DNA from: Rhodoferax sp.
Lineage (GTDB): Bacteria; Pseudomonadota; Gammaproteobacteria; Burkholderiales; Burkholderiaceae_C
Direction of reading: 5' to 3'
DNA length: 38,704 nt
Assembly: GCA_030645355.1 (NCBI GenBank)
Contig: JAUSNJ010000183.1
Location: 1 to 38,704 of the forward strand
The notes below the pieces were generated by a model. That model did no database searches, was not told the origin of the DNA, and saw nothing but the letters and a program-made list of their open reading frames with translations. Both the position numbers and the translations under genes were made by a program. Of the stretch, positions 16,962-26,183 are shown piece by piece. Numbering within the stretch: position 1 is the first letter of the stretch; each line of letters starts with the position of its first letter.

Positions 16962-18059
16962 GTGAACGTCAAGGAAACCTACGAAGCCGAGCTGGCCGCG
17001 CGGGGCTACACGCCAGACCCGGCCCAGTTGCGCGCGGTGGAGGCATTGGAGCGGTGTGCGACCGAGTGGGCGCATTACAAGGAAAAGCGTTCCAATCGAC
17101 TGAAAAAACTGATCAACCATCCCGAAATTCCCCGGGGGGTTTACATGTATGGCGGTGTTGGGCGGGGCAAGAGCTTTCTGATGGATTGCTTCTACAACGC
17201 CGTGCCGCTCAAGCGCAAGACGCGGCTGCACTTCCATGAGTTCATGCGCGAGGTGCACCGCGAACTGGCGGAACTGCAGGGTACGGTCAATCCGCTGGAC
17301 AAGCTGGCCGAACGCATGGCGGAGCGCTACAAGCTAATCTGCTTTGACGAATTTCACGTGGCGGACATCACGGACGCCATGATCTTGCACAGGCTATTGG
17401 CCGCGTTGTTTGCCAACGGGGTGGGCCTGGTGACGACATCCAATTTCAAACCCGATGACTTGTATCCCGGCGGCCTGCATCGCAACCGCATTTTGCCGGC
17501 CATCGCATTGCTCAATGCCGAACTGGAAGTCATCAACGTCGACAACGGTACGGACTACCGTGGCCGCACCCTGGAGCACGTGAAGCTCTACCACGTGCCC
17601 AATGGGCCCGAAGCCGACAAGGCGATGGAAGCCGCATTCAATGAACTGGCTGAAACACACGACGAAGAGCGTGCGCTGCACATCGAAAACCGCACCATCT
17701 GGGCCTGGCGCAAGGCTGGTGGCGTGGTGTGGTTTGATTTCAAGACCCTTTGCGGTGGCCCGCGTTCGCAAAACGACTACCTGGAGCTGGCCCAGCAGTT
17801 CCACACGGTGTTCCTGAGCGACGTGCCGCAAATGTCAGTCCGCATGGCGTCCGAGGCGCGGCGGTTTACCTGGTTGATTGACGTGCTGTACGACCGGCGG
17901 GTGAAGCTGGTCATGTCGGCGGCAGTGGCGCCCATTGACCTGTATACCGAGGGGCCTATGGCGCATGAGTTTCCACGGACCGTTTCACGGTTGAGCGAAA
18001 TGCAGTCGCCGGAGTATCTTGCGTCGGAGCGACGGGTAGTCGATACGGGCCTGACATGA
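16962..18059 (+). CDS. zapE: Cell division protein ZapE (AFG1-like AAA ATPase)
   Basis: The 365-residue ATPase belongs to the AFG1/ZapE family. In E. coli ZapE acts on the Z-ring during division and is needed under low oxygen and heat. The Walker A motif is GGVGRGKS (residues 64-71), preceded by RGVYMY. The Walker B is LICFDEFHVADITDAM. Sensor-type residues lie in LVTTSNFKPDDLYPGGLHR, and the C-terminal AFG1 part has FHTVFLSDVPQMS and RFTWLIDVLYD. I use GTG 16962 (MNVKETYEAEL). A TTG at 16935 is in frame but lies inside the 46-bp repeat. Location directly after lpdA is usual in this group. Its stop overlaps the start of the next gene (ATGA). Confidence 0.93.
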   Translation: MNVKETYEAELAARGYTPDPAQLRAVEALERCATEWAHYKEKRSNRLKKLINHPEIPRGVYMYGGVGRGKSFLMDCFYNAVPLKRKTRLHFHEFMREVHRELAELQGTVNPLDKLAERMAERYKLICFDEFHVADITDAMILHRLLAALFANGVGLVTTSNFKPDDLYPGGLHRNRILPAIALLNAELEVINVDNGTDYRGRTLEHVKLYHVPNGPEADKAMEAAFNELAETHDEERALHIENRTIWAWRKAGGVVWFDFKTLCGGPRSQNDYLELAQQFHTVFLSDVPQMSVRMASEARRFTWLIDVLYDRRVKLVMSAAVAPIDLYTEGPMAHEFPRTVSRLSEMQSPEYLASERRVVDTGLT

Positions 18060-18670
18060 AGCCTCTGCAACTGTGTGTTCTGGCCGCATGGCTGCTCGCT
18101 TGCCCGGCGTGGAGTCAGCAGGATGCGTCGTCGGGTTTGGGCAACCACGCGTCAGCGCGCGCGCGCATTGACAACACGCGACAGCAAAAGACGGCCGAGC
18201 TCGATGCCGAGGAGTCTGCGTGTCTGTCAAAGTTTGCGGTCACGGACTGCCAAAACAAGGTCAGCGCACGCCGACGCAAGCTGCTTTCGGACCTGAAACG
18301 ACAGGAAGCCGCCCTCAATGCACTGGAACGGCGCCAAAAGGGTCTGGAACAGCTGCAGCGCAGCGAAGAAAAATCCTCCGACCGGGCCGTACGCCAACTA
18401 GAGTTGCAAACGGGACCGGATCGTACGTCGCAGAGTGACAAGAAAAAGGCACAGGATGACAAAATCCTGAACCACCAGCTAAGGGCCCATCCCGCTGGCA
18501 GCCCGCAGCCCGCGGGCAAATCGACCTCGACGCTCGACCCCAAGGAGGTTGAAGCGAACCGCGAGGCCTACGCTGAGAAACAGAAGGCTTTGGAGAAGCG
18601 GCGTAAGGACCGGGACCAGCGCCTGTTGGACAAGGGCGTGGGCAGCCCACCGCTCCCCGTGGCGCCATAG
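18056..18670 (+). CDS. Exported coiled-coil protein of unknown function
   Basis: The 204-residue product starts with a signal peptide, MKPLQLCVLAAWLLACPAWS, with a signal-peptidase I site after AWS. The mature part is highly charged and predicted helical. DAEESACLSKFAVTDCQNKV places two cysteines eight residues apart, suggesting a disulfide, and RRRKLLSDLKRQEAALNALE begins a coiled coil. A Pro/Ser-rich linker and another charged helix (EANREAYAEKQKALEKRR) follow. The paired-cysteine pattern is one I recall in hypothetical proteins after zapE in Comamonadaceae. It overlaps zapE by four bases, so translation is probably coupled. Function is unknown. Confidence 0.8.
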   Translation: MKPLQLCVLAAWLLACPAWSQQDASSGLGNHASARARIDNTRQQKTAELDAEESACLSKFAVTDCQNKVSARRRKLLSDLKRQEAALNALERRQKGLEQLQRSEEKSSDRAVRQLELQTGPDRTSQSDKKKAQDDKILNHQLRAHPAGSPQPAGKSTSTLDPKEVEANREAYAEKQKALEKRRKDRDQRLLDKGVGSPPLPVAP

Positions 18671-18687
18671 TGCAATAGGGCAGGGCG

Positions 18688-19455
18688 TTACGACCCGGCG
18701 GTCAGGGGTTCGAGCTTTACTACCACGATGGACAGGTTGTCGCCAACCCCGCGACCACGGGAACGGGCCTTTTCGATCAAGAACTCGGTCGCTTCGCGGG
18801 CGGAAAGCGAGGACAACACCGAGCCCAGCTCTCCGGTATTGAAGTAATGCCAAATGCCATCACTGCAGGCCATCAGAATGTCGCCGGCACGCAGCTGTGG
18901 AATGAAATGGAAATCGACCGGCGGCTCATTCTCGGTGCCCAGGCATCCCATCAGAATGTTGGACTGGGGGTGCACGGTGGCTTGTTCTTCGGTAATCTCG
19001 CCACGGTTAACCAGTGCCTGTACGTAGGAGTGGTCCATGGTCCGTTTGATGAAACGGCTGCCCTGGAAGTGGTAAATCCGAGAATCACCGGTGTGGGCCC
19101 AATGGCAGTCACCTTTGGCGTTTATCAAAAACGCGGCCAGTGTGCTGTGTGGTTCTTCTTCGGACGAAATGGCGGTCAGTTTGATGACGATGTGCGCCTC
19201 TTGCACCACCTGCGCCAGGATAGCCGCCGCGTCATCGGTATCGGGATCGTAGCGGTCAAATAGCTGCTTGGACGTCATCATGACCTGATCCGAAGCCTTG
19301 CGGCCGCCACTGCGGCCACCCATGCCATCGGCTACGATGGCCAGAATGCAGCCGTTGACCCGGGGGTGCTTCAGCAGTGCAATCTGGTCCTGCTGGTATT
19401 CGCGGTCCCCCTTGTGAATGCCGGTAGAAGCAGTGAGTCGGTAACCAGTGGCCAT
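18688..19455 (-). CDS. PP2C-family serine/threonine protein phosphatase
   Basis: The 255-residue cytosolic enzyme has the PP2C metal-binding motifs in order. GDREYQQDQI is motif 1 (Asp23), IVADGMGGRSGG has Asp43, and STLAAFLIN and AHTGDSRIYHFQ follow. Next are ACSDGIWHYF and the final GDNLSIVVVKL. These acidic residues bind Mn or Mg for dephosphorylation of phosphoserine or phosphothreonine. It has no membrane or sensor domain. No kinase gene is in the window, so the partner is unknown. The start is taken at ATG 19455 (MATGYRLTAST); no clear ribosome-binding site is visible. It converges on the exported coiled-coil gene with 17 bases between. Confidence 0.9.
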   Translation of the reverse strand: MATGYRLTASTGIHKGDREYQQDQIALLKHPRVNGCILAIVADGMGGRSGGRKASDQVMMTSKQLFDRYDPDTDDAAAILAQVVQEAHIVIKLTAISSEEEPHSTLAAFLINAKGDCHWAHTGDSRIYHFQGSRFIKRTMDHSYVQALVNRGEITEEQATVHPQSNILMGCLGTENEPPVDFHFIPQLRAGDILMACSDGIWHYFNTGELGSVLSSLSAREATEFLIEKARSRGRGVGDNLSIVVVKLEPLTAGS

Positions 19456-19565
19456 GTTGGGTTGCTTGTGAAGCAATACTTTCTGCAAATAGACGGAAGG
19501 TCGTATTATCAAGCCAGCGCGGCTTGTCAACCCGTAGTTTAAACCCGTACTTACATCCATTGCCC

Positions 19566-19769
19566 TTGGTAACAAATCTCCATTCACCAGAGCGCCAGCT
19601 GATCGAATTGCGCATTGAACACGCAGATCTGGACGCAATGATCGACCGGGCCGCCGACGATTCGCCTGTCGACGAGTTGATGATGCGCCGCTTGAAAAAA
19701 CGCCGTCTGTCGCTGCGCGATGAGATTGCCCGGGTGGAACGGGAACTGCAGCCCAACGAGCCCGCCTGA
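19566..19769 (+). CDS. DUF465 (YdcH-family) small coiled-coil protein
   Basis: The 67-residue helical protein reads RQLIELRIEHADLDAMIDRA, then PVDELMMRRLKKRRLSLRD and a last helix EIARVERELQP. This is the DUF465/YdcH pattern of a short antiparallel coiled coil ending in RLKKRRLxLRDxI. The function is unknown in the family. The start is uncertain. TTG codons at 19524, 19560 and 19566 are all in frame and no ATG is available; I use the one nearest the conserved part. It is three bases before the helicase start, so both are likely cotranscribed. Its promoter would lie in the gap shared with the divergent phosphatase. Confidence 0.75.
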   Translation: MVTNLHSPERQLIELRIEHADLDAMIDRAADDSPVDELMMRRLKKRRLSLRDEIARVERELQPNEPA

Positions 19770-19772
19770 AGC

Positions 19773-21860
19773 ATGGGCCTGCAAGAGGCGGTTGCTCGCG
19801 CCTTTGATCCTGGTGCCGGATTGGCACAAAGCGTTAAAGAGTTTTCCCCACGCGCCGGTCAGACCGCGATGGCTCAGGCGGTCGCAGCGACCCTGGACTC
19901 AGGTGGCGTTCTGGTCGTCGAGGCGGGTACAGGGGTTGGCAAGACTTTTGCCTACCTCGTACCTGCCTTGCTGAGTGGGGAGCGTGTTTTGCTGTCTACC
20001 GCGACCAAAACCCTGCAGGACCAGTTATTTGGTCGCGACATTCCACGGCTGGTTGCCGCTTTGGGCGTACCGGTTCGCACGGCGCTGCTGAAAGGGCGTA
20101 GCAGCTATTTGTGCCTGCACCGCCTGTCAGATGCTCGGCAGGATGCCGCAACACAAAGTGGGGCGGTCCTGCGGGATCTGGCACAGGTTGAAGCGTGGTC
20201 CCTGACCACCCGGGCCGGAGATCTGGCCGAGCTGATCCAGATCGATGAGCGTTCTGCGGTCATTCCGCTGGTCACATCCACCCGCGAAAACTGCCTGGGT
20301 GCCCAGTGCCCGCAGGTTCAGATTTGCCATGTCAATCTGGCCCGGCGTGAGGCCATGTCCGCGGATGTGGTTGTCATCAATCACCATTTGTTTTTTGCTG
20401 ATCTCAACATTCGTGAGTCGGGCGTGGCGGAATTGCTGCCGACGGTCCAGGCGGTGGTGTTCGACGAAGCGCATCAGCTCAATGAAATCGGGGTCCAGTT
20501 TCTGGGACGGCAGATCACCACGTACCAGCTGGACGGGTTTTGTCGTGATCTCACTCAACAGGGCCAGAAACTGGCGTTGGGTGTTGCAGACTGGCGGGCG
20601 CTGGTTGCTGAGCTGGCGAGCAGCGTTCTTTCGTTGCGTCGACTCATTGGCGAGGGTAACCAGGTGGGACGCATTGCCTGGTTTTCCGGGGAACCGGTGG
20701 GGGTTGATGCGCAGGGATGGCAGCGCGCAGTTGCCGATTTGCACGCCAGCTTGCAGCAGACAGATGTTGTGCTGCGCAGCATTGAGGACATGTCTCCGGA
20801 AATACAGGGGTTGCAGGAACGTGCGCAGCGCTTGACAGCGGAACTCGACATTTTCTCCCACCCCGTGCAGCCGGGTTTCGTTCGGTGGCTGGAGGCGGGC
20901 ACGCAGATTCGACTGGTCCAATCACCGCTGCATATTGCAGAAACCATGCAGACTCGCGTCTTTGCGACGGATGCGGAGACGAAGAGTCGAAAGTCGTGGA
21001 TTTTCACGTCGGCCACTTTGGGCCATGACGCGACCATGGCGCACTTCCTGGAAGATTGCGGCTTGCGGGACGCAAAGGTCTTGCAAGTGCAAAGCCCTTT
21101 TGATTACCCGTCGCAGGCTGCGATATATGTCCCTTCGCAGATGCCCAATCCTGGCGAGTCCAGCCACAGTGCGGCGGTTGCTGCGCTGGTAGCTGATGCA
21201 TCGATTGTTTTGGGAGGCCGTACGCTGGTCTTGACTACAACGCTGCGGGCGATGCGTGAAATTGCTGCGGCGTTACGGCACCACTTTGCGCAGTCATCTG
21301 CCATCGAAGTGCTGGTACAAGGGGAGTCGCCCAAGCGGGAGTTGACGGAGCGCTTTGTTAACGGCGCCACACCGGGAGGTCACGGCTGCGTTCTGGTCGG
21401 GTCGGCGTCATTCTGGGAAGGTGTTGATGTCCCCGGCGATGCACTGCAGCTGGTGGTCGTTGACAAGCTGCCTTTTTCACCGCCTGGCGACCCGGTTGTG
21501 GAGGCCCGGGCGCAGCACTTTCAGCGCAATGGAAAGAATCCTTTCCACCATTTCCATGTGCCGCAGGCTGCCATCGCATTGAAGCAGGGTGCCGGACGCC
21601 TGATCCGCAGGGAAACCGACCGCGGTATCCTGGTCGTATGCGATGTGCGGCTGATCCGGATGGGCTATGGTCGCCGGATTCTGGCGGCGTTACCCGCCAT
21701 GCAGGTTTTAGCGACCCAAGAAGAGTTTGTTCGGGCCTTGCGGGCCCTCACCAAACCTTCCACCACGGATCAGCGATGGTGCGCGACCCGCGCACCAGAA
21801 AGTCTGACTGCGGATAATTCTTTTCCAGCACGCGCTTGGTGTCGTCCCGCAGCTGGATGA
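19773..21860 (+). CDS. DinG/YoaA-type ATP-dependent DNA helicase
   Basis: The 695-residue superfamily 2 helicase of the XPD/DinG group unwinds DNA 5' to 3' and takes part in repair and R-loop removal. Walker A is AGTGVGKT (residues 51-58). Four cysteines for the iron-sulfur cluster lie in SSYLCLHRL and ENCLGAQCPQVQICHVNLA. The DEAH box is VVFDEAHQLNEIG. Motifs V and VI are GSASFWEGVDVPGDALQLVV and LKQGAGRLIRRETDRG. The last 37 residues (about 659-695) are not conserved and are read from the antisense strand of bamD. It is closer to YoaA than DinG by length. It follows the DUF465 gene closely. Confidence 0.9.
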   Translation: MGLQEAVARAFDPGAGLAQSVKEFSPRAGQTAMAQAVAATLDSGGVLVVEAGTGVGKTFAYLVPALLSGERVLLSTATKTLQDQLFGRDIPRLVAALGVPVRTALLKGRSSYLCLHRLSDARQDAATQSGAVLRDLAQVEAWSLTTRAGDLAELIQIDERSAVIPLVTSTRENCLGAQCPQVQICHVNLARREAMSADVVVINHHLFFADLNIRESGVAELLPTVQAVVFDEAHQLNEIGVQFLGRQITTYQLDGFCRDLTQQGQKLALGVADWRALVAELASSVLSLRRLIGEGNQVGRIAWFSGEPVGVDAQGWQRAVADLHASLQQTDVVLRSIEDMSPEIQGLQERAQRLTAELDIFSHPVQPGFVRWLEAGTQIRLVQSPLHIAETMQTRVFATDAETKSRKSWIFTSATLGHDATMAHFLEDCGLRDAKVLQVQSPFDYPSQAAIYVPSQMPNPGESSHSAAVAALVADASIVLGGRTLVLTTTLRAMREIAAALRHHFAQSSAIEVLVQGESPKRELTERFVNGATPGGHGCVLVGSASFWEGVDVPGDALQLVVVDKLPFSPPGDPVVEARAQHFQRNGKNPFHHFHVPQAAIALKQGAGRLIRRETDRGILVVCDVRLIRMGYGRRILAALPAMQVLATQEEFVRALRALTKPSTTDQRWCATRAPESLTADNSFPARAWCRPAAG

Positions 21861-22554
21861 TGCCCAGCGCGTCGTAGGACTTGTACATGATGTACAGCGC
21901 TTCTTCCACAGCGGGCACTTCCCGGTAGTCCGAGACCGCGACTTGCGCCCGGTTCAACGCAGCCAAATAGGCGCCACGCTTGTAGTAGTACCGGGCGACG
22001 TGCACTTCATACTGGGCCAACGAGCTCACAATGTAGTTCATGCGTTGGCGGGCATCGTTGGCATATCGCGAATCGGGAAATCGATCGACCAATTCCTTGA
22101 ATGCCTCAAAGGACTCCTTCGACGCCTTCTGGTCACGTTCCGCCAAATCCTGACGGGTGAACTTGGCGAACAGGCCAAGATCGTCATTGAAGTTGATGAC
22201 GCCCTTGAGATAAATTGCATAGTCCAATGCCGGACTGACCGGGTGCAGCTTCATGAACCGCTCCAGTGTTGCCAAGGCCTGTGCGGTTTCCGCGGACTTG
22301 TATTGCGCGTACGCCTTGTCCAGCTGTGCCTGCTGTGCCAGCGGGGTGCCTGCGGCCCGTGCTTCGAGCTTTTCCAACAATGGAATCGCACGCTCCCATT
22401 GGCTCGCCGCCATTTCATCCTTGGCTTCGGCGTAGATCTTGTTGGGGCTCATCGCGGCAGTCTTGTCAACCGGCGTACTGGAGCAACCGGCTGTCAAGAG
22501 TGCGACGGTCGCCAGCAGTGAAACGCAAACCACCGATAATTTGACACGAAGCAT
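21748..22554 (-). CDS. bamD: Outer membrane protein assembly factor BamD
   Basis: This lipoprotein of the BAM complex works with BamA to insert beta-barrel proteins in the outer membrane. The 268-residue protein has a signal peptide ending LLTAGCSS, with lipobox Cys24. TPR-like repeats begin with KIYAEAKDEMAASQWERAI. Others are AQLDKAYAQYKSAETAQALA and DALDY-type turns, then VARYYYKRGAYLAALNRAQV and ALYIMYKSYDALGI. It ends normally at WWKVW. The gene converges with the helicase, overlapping its 3' end by 113 bp, and is divergent from rluD. Confidence 0.96.
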   Translation of the reverse strand: MLRVKLSVVCVSLLATVALLTAGCSSTPVDKTAAMSPNKIYAEAKDEMAASQWERAIPLLEKLEARAAGTPLAQQAQLDKAYAQYKSAETAQALATLERFMKLHPVSPALDYAIYLKGVINFNDDLGLFAKFTRQDLAERDQKASKESFEAFKELVDRFPDSRYANDARQRMNYIVSSLAQYEVHVARYYYKRGAYLAALNRAQVAVSDYREVPAVEEALYIMYKSYDALGIIQLRDDTKRVLEKNYPQSDFLVRGSRTIADPWWKVW

Positions 22555-22607
22555 GTTAGGAAACTTTCTTGAAACAGAGCACAGGAATTATATCGGGCGA
22601 CCCAATA

Positions 22608-23597
22608 GTGACAGACTCTGAAGAGTTGGATGACACCGGCGTTGAAGTGGAGTGGCGCACCGTGAGCGTTTCCGCCGCCCAGCACGGTGCGCGACTGGAC
22701 CGCGCGCTAGCTGAAGGGGTCCCCGAGTTCTCCAGAAACTACCTGCAGCAATTGATTGACTCCGGATTGGTGGCAGTCAATGGCCGGATCGTTCGCAAGG
22801 TGTCGTCCCGTGTGGGTGTCGGGGACGCTCTCGTTATTGAGCTCAAGCCCACCCCCCAAAGTCAGGCTTTTACCCCCCAGGCGATGCCCTTGGAGGTAGT
22901 ATTCCAAGATGAGCACATTCTGGTCATCAACAAGCCAGCCGGCTTGGTGGTGCATCCTGCGCCAGGAAACTGGAGTGGCACCCTGCTCAATGGCTTGTTG
23001 GCATATGACAAGGGTTTCTCGCTTGTTCCCAGAGCCGGGATCGTTCACCGTCTGGACAAGGATACGAGTGGCTTGATGGTCGTGGCACGCTCAAGGACGG
23101 CAATGGATCGATTGATACAGGCTATTGCGGCACGTGAAGTCAGTCGCCAATACCTGGCCGTCGCGCACGCCCGCTGGACTGGCCCGGCGCATAAGACAGT
23201 CGAATTGGCAATTGGTCGTGACCCGCGCAACCGTTTGCGCATGGCTTGCGTGAATCTTGAGAGTCAGTCTGGCAAAACCGCCAAGACCGACTTTGTATTA
23301 TTGGGAAATGCCGAGGCCGGTTGCCTTGTGCAGTGCATCCTCCACACTGGCCGAACCCACCAGATTCGAGTCCACATGGCTTCTTTGGGGCATCCGCTTG
23401 TTGCTGACGCCGTTTATGGCGGGAGCACGGTGAACGCGATGCAACGCCAGGCATTGCATGCCTTCCGTCTGGCTTTTTCCCATCCGATGACAGAGAAGCC
23501 GATGGTGTTTGAATTGGCTCCTCCAATTGATTTTATGGAACTGCTGCATGACTGGGGGCTGCGCTACAATCCGCCAACACGGGTTAAAAGTCCCTGA
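22608..23597 (+). CDS. rluD: 23S rRNA pseudouridine synthase RluD
   Basis: RluD makes pseudouridines at positions 1911, 1915 and 1917 of 23S rRNA, in helix 69. The product has an N-terminal S4 domain (GARLDRALAEGVPEFSRNYL, then LVAVNGRIVRKVSS). The catalytic region follows with INKPAGLVVHPAPGN and GIVHRLDKDTSGLMVVARS, which contains the catalytic Asp of HRLDxxTSG. Then come HTGRTHQIRVHMASLGHPL and LAFSHPMTEKPM. RluD rather than RluC is inferred from this overall pattern and the bamD neighbour, as in E. coli. GTG 22608 gives 329 residues. A TTG at 22569 is in frame but would leave only 14 bp for two divergent promoters. Confidence 0.92.
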   Translation: MTDSEELDDTGVEVEWRTVSVSAAQHGARLDRALAEGVPEFSRNYLQQLIDSGLVAVNGRIVRKVSSRVGVGDALVIELKPTPQSQAFTPQAMPLEVVFQDEHILVINKPAGLVVHPAPGNWSGTLLNGLLAYDKGFSLVPRAGIVHRLDKDTSGLMVVARSRTAMDRLIQAIAAREVSRQYLAVAHARWTGPAHKTVELAIGRDPRNRLRMACVNLESQSGKTAKTDFVLLGNAEAGCLVQCILHTGRTHQIRVHMASLGHPLVADAVYGGSTVNAMQRQALHAFRLAFSHPMTEKPMVFELAPPIDFMELLHDWGLRYNPPTRVKSP

Positions 23598-23630
23598 TAA
23601 ATACCCCGAGCTTTGCCGGGAGTAGGCACG

Positions 23631-23643
23631 GTGAAGTCTTCAC
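23631..23643. promoter_or_regulatory. Perfect palindrome between rluD and scpB
   Basis: The sequence gtgaag-t-cttcac is a 6+6 perfect inverted repeat with a single central base, 72 bases before scpB. It may be an operator, but no regulator is known, and such palindromes occur by chance. Confidence 0.25.
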
Positions 23644-23714
23644 ATCTGCTGCCGTCCGTTTGGAATCTCTTTGATTGGTCACCGTGATGGTGGCGTTTCC
23701 GATAAAGCCTGACT

Positions 23715-24392
23715 ATGAATATGGCGGATGCAAAACGGGTCCTGGAGACTGCGTTAATTTGCTCACAGCAACCCTTGCCGTTGCGGGATATGCGCTCACT
23801 CTTCAATGAGTCTCTGGGTGCAGACACGCTCAAGAATCTGTTGGAAGACTTGAGCAACGACTGGGCAAGCAAGGGTGTCGAACTGGTGAATGTAGCCACT
23901 GGGTGGCGATTTCAAAGCAGACCGGAAATGCGGGAATACCTGGATCGGTTGCACCCTGAAAAACCACCGCGTTACACGCGGGCAACCCTGGAGACCCTGG
24001 CGATCATTGCGTACCGTCAACCGGTCACGCGCGGTGATATGGAAGATATTCGCGGTGTCACCATCAATTCACTGCTGATCAAACAATTGGAAGATCGCGG
24101 CTGGGTGGAGGTGATTGGGCACCGTGAGGCGGCTGGGCGCCCAGCGCTGTACGCCACAACGCGGCAGTTCCTTGATGACCTTGGTCTGCAATCATTGGAT
24201 CAACTTCCTTTGTTGGAAAGTATGGCCAACCAGAGTGGCGTGTTTGGGGCATTGGTGGAGTCAGCCGACGACTCCGTCGTAGTGCCACCGAGCGAAGACT
24301 TGCTTGTAAGTGATGCAACATTGCAATTGGATATTCCGCTGGAGACAACCAATCCGCAAACGCATCCACCTTTGAATGGATATTCAGAATGA
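23715..24392 (+). CDS. scpB: Segregation and condensation protein B
   Basis: ScpB binds ScpA and the SMC/MukB-like condensin and helps organise and separate chromosomes. The 225-residue protein is two winged-helix domains. The first is [19 protein letters not shown], continuing to [20 protein letters not shown]. The second is [40 protein letters not shown] and [20 protein letters not shown]. The long acidic C-terminal tail is as usual for betaproteobacteria. Its start at ATG 23715 follows a 117-bp gap after rluD. The stop overlaps rluB's ATG (ATGA), showing cotranscription. Confidence 0.95.
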   Translation: MNMADAKRVLETALICSQQPLPLRDMRSLFNESLGADTLKNLLEDLSNDWASKGVELVNVATGWRFQSRPEMREYLDRLHPEKPPRYTRATLETLAIIAYRQPVTRGDMEDIRGVTINSLLIKQLEDRGWVEVIGHREAAGRPALYATTRQFLDDLGLQSLDQLPLLESMANQSGVFGALVESADDSVVVPPSEDLLVSDATLQLDIPLETTNPQTHPPLNGYSE

Positions 24393-25672
24393 ATGAAAAC
24401 GCTCCCGTCGAACCAGGCCCTGCTTCGCCTGAGTCATCTGATGTACAGCCGGTCGCAACGAAGAGTGTGACGGGCAATCGGTTTGATGATGTGATCTCGG
24501 GCCAGTTCGACGCCGACGAAGAGATCGTTGAGCTTGTGCCGCCCAAAAGGGTCTTGGCGCCCATGGCAGAAACGCCCAAACTCCACAAGGTGTTGGCGCA
24601 GGCCGGCATGGGATCGCGCCTGGAAATGGAGCAACTGATCATGGAGGGGCGTATCTCGGTCAACAACGAGCCGGCTCATATCGGTCAGCGCATACAGTTT
24701 GGCGACAATATCAAGGTCAATGGCAAACCGATCCGGTTTCGCATTGATCCACCGCCGGCGCGGGTGATCGCCTACCACAAGCCGGTGGGTGAGGTCGTCA
24801 CGCATGATGATCCGCAAAACCGGCCAACCGTCTTTCGGCGCCTGCCAAAACTACACCAGGGTAAATGGCAGTCCGTGGGCCGTCTGGATTTGAATACTGA
24901 AGGTCTGTTGCTGTTCACCAGCTCAGGAGAGTTAGCCAACAATCTGATGCATCCGCGGTTCGGTCTGGAGCGCGAATATGCTGTCAGGGTCCTGGGCTCA
25001 TTGACCAAGGACGAGAAGAAGTTGCTGCTCGACGGAGTCAAACTCGACGACGGGATGGCGCAGTTTGGTTCGATCGAGGACGGCGGAGGCGAAGGTTCCA
25101 ATTGCTGGTACCGCGTAACCATTTCCGAAGGCCGCAACCGGGAAGTGCGTCGCATGCTGGAAGCAGTCGGGCATGCGGTGAGCCGCCTGATTCGGATTCG
25201 GTACGGTGCCATGGTTTTGCCGCGTGGACTCAAACGGGGCGCATGGATGGAATTGGATGAAGCGGATATTCGGTCGCTGGTGCAAGCGGCCGGCGGTCGT
25301 TCGGCCACTGACTCCGAACGGGAAGATGGAGCAGGCCGAGCCAGTCCGTCCCGCAATCCACAAGGACCCAACCAGCGGCGAGGCGGACGAATGGGCGGCC
25401 CCCGCGGCGCCAATACCGGTCAACGAAACCCCGCCCCAGGGGGAGGCCGAGGAGGTAATGGTCCGCAGCAAGGTCCCAAAGGGAGTGGCCGGTCTGACGG
25501 AAATCGTTTCGACGCACCAAGGGACGGTCGTGGCGGAGCCGCACAACCGGACCCCATGAAAACGGCATTTGGCTACATTGGTGCCGACAGTTTTACACGT
25601 CAGCGGCAAGACGCTGGTCAGAGACCTGCAGGCTCACCCGGCGGGCAACGCCGCAAGGGCCGCAATCGATAG
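24389..25672 (+). CDS. rluB: 23S rRNA pseudouridine synthase RluB
   Basis: RluB makes pseudouridine 2605 in 23S rRNA. The 427-residue protein has an N-terminal extension of about 65 residues, then an S4 domain ([32 protein letters not shown]). The catalytic domain has [19 protein letters not shown] and [14 protein letters not shown], with the catalytic Asp in the RLDxNTxG motif, and [20 protein letters not shown]. The last 120 residues are a Gly/Arg/Pro-rich basic tail ([16 protein letters not shown] and similar), a low-complexity RNA-binding-like region typical of betaproteobacterial RluB. It overlaps scpB by four bases. Confidence 0.95.
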   Translation: MNENAPVEPGPASPESSDVQPVATKSVTGNRFDDVISGQFDADEEIVELVPPKRVLAPMAETPKLHKVLAQAGMGSRLEMEQLIMEGRISVNNEPAHIGQRIQFGDNIKVNGKPIRFRIDPPPARVIAYHKPVGEVVTHDDPQNRPTVFRRLPKLHQGKWQSVGRLDLNTEGLLLFTSSGELANNLMHPRFGLEREYAVRVLGSLTKDEKKLLLDGVKLDDGMAQFGSIEDGGGEGSNCWYRVTISEGRNREVRRMLEAVGHAVSRLIRIRYGAMVLPRGLKRGAWMELDEADIRSLVQAAGGRSATDSEREDGAGRASPSRNPQGPNQRRGGRMGGPRGANTGQRNPAPGGGRGGNGPQQGPKGSGRSDGNRFDAPRDGRGGAAQPDPMKTAFGYIGADSFTRQRQDAGQRPAGSPGGQRRKGRNR

Positions 25673-25679
25673 CAGCCAA

Positions 25680-25688
25680 TGCTAAAAT
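25680..25688 (+). promoter_or_regulatory. Candidate extended -10 promoter of ndk
   Basis: TGcTAAAAT (25680-25688, hexamer 25683-25688) is an extended -10 motif 62 bases before the ndk start codon, right after rluB ends. No good -35 box is visible, as is common for extended -10 promoters. It would begin the long ndk-hflC gene run. Confidence 0.4.
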
Positions 25689-25749
25689 CATAAGCTTTGC
25701 TTCGTTTTGAGGCAAGAATGCAGATTACCAATCCAGCTCAGGAAATATT

Positions 25750-26175
25750 ATGACAATCGAACGTACTCTCTCCATCATCAAGCCAGACGCGGTCGCAAAG
25801 AACGTCATCGGTCAAATCTACGCACGTTTTGAAGCGGCGGGTCTCAAGGTCGTTGCTGCTCGCATGGCGCATTTGTCGCGTGGTGAGGCTGAGGCGTTTT
25901 ACGCTGTCCATAAAGCCCGTCCGTTTTTTAAGGATCTGGTGGACTTCATGATCTCCGGCCCCGTGATGATCCAGGCTTTGGAAGGCGACAACGCCATTTT
26001 GAAGCACCGTGATCTGATGGGCGCAACCGATCCGAAAAAAGCGGCCCCCGGAACAATTCGTGCCGATTTTGCTGACAGCATTGACGCCAACGCAGTGCAC
26101 GGCTCTGATGCCGCTGAAACCGCGGCCGTTGAGATTGCGTTCTTTTTCGCTGGCATGAACGTTTTTTCCCGCTAA
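25750..26175 (+). CDS. ndk: Nucleoside diphosphate kinase
   Basis: Ndk transfers the terminal phosphate of ATP to other nucleoside diphosphates through a phosphohistidine. The 141-residue protein shows the start [17 protein letters not shown], the active-site loop [20 protein letters not shown] with catalytic His117, and the C-terminal [14 protein letters not shown]. Length is exactly that of the bacterial family. It is the first gene of a long, closely spaced set reaching the right edge and is eight bases upstream of rlmN. Confidence 0.98.
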   Translation: MTIERTLSIIKPDAVAKNVIGQIYARFEAAGLKVVAARMAHLSRGEAEAFYAVHKARPFFKDLVDFMISGPVMIQALEGDNAILKHRDLMGATDPKKAAPGTIRADFADSIDANAVHGSDAAETAAVEIAFFFAGMNVFSR

Positions 26176-26183
26176 GTTATGCA

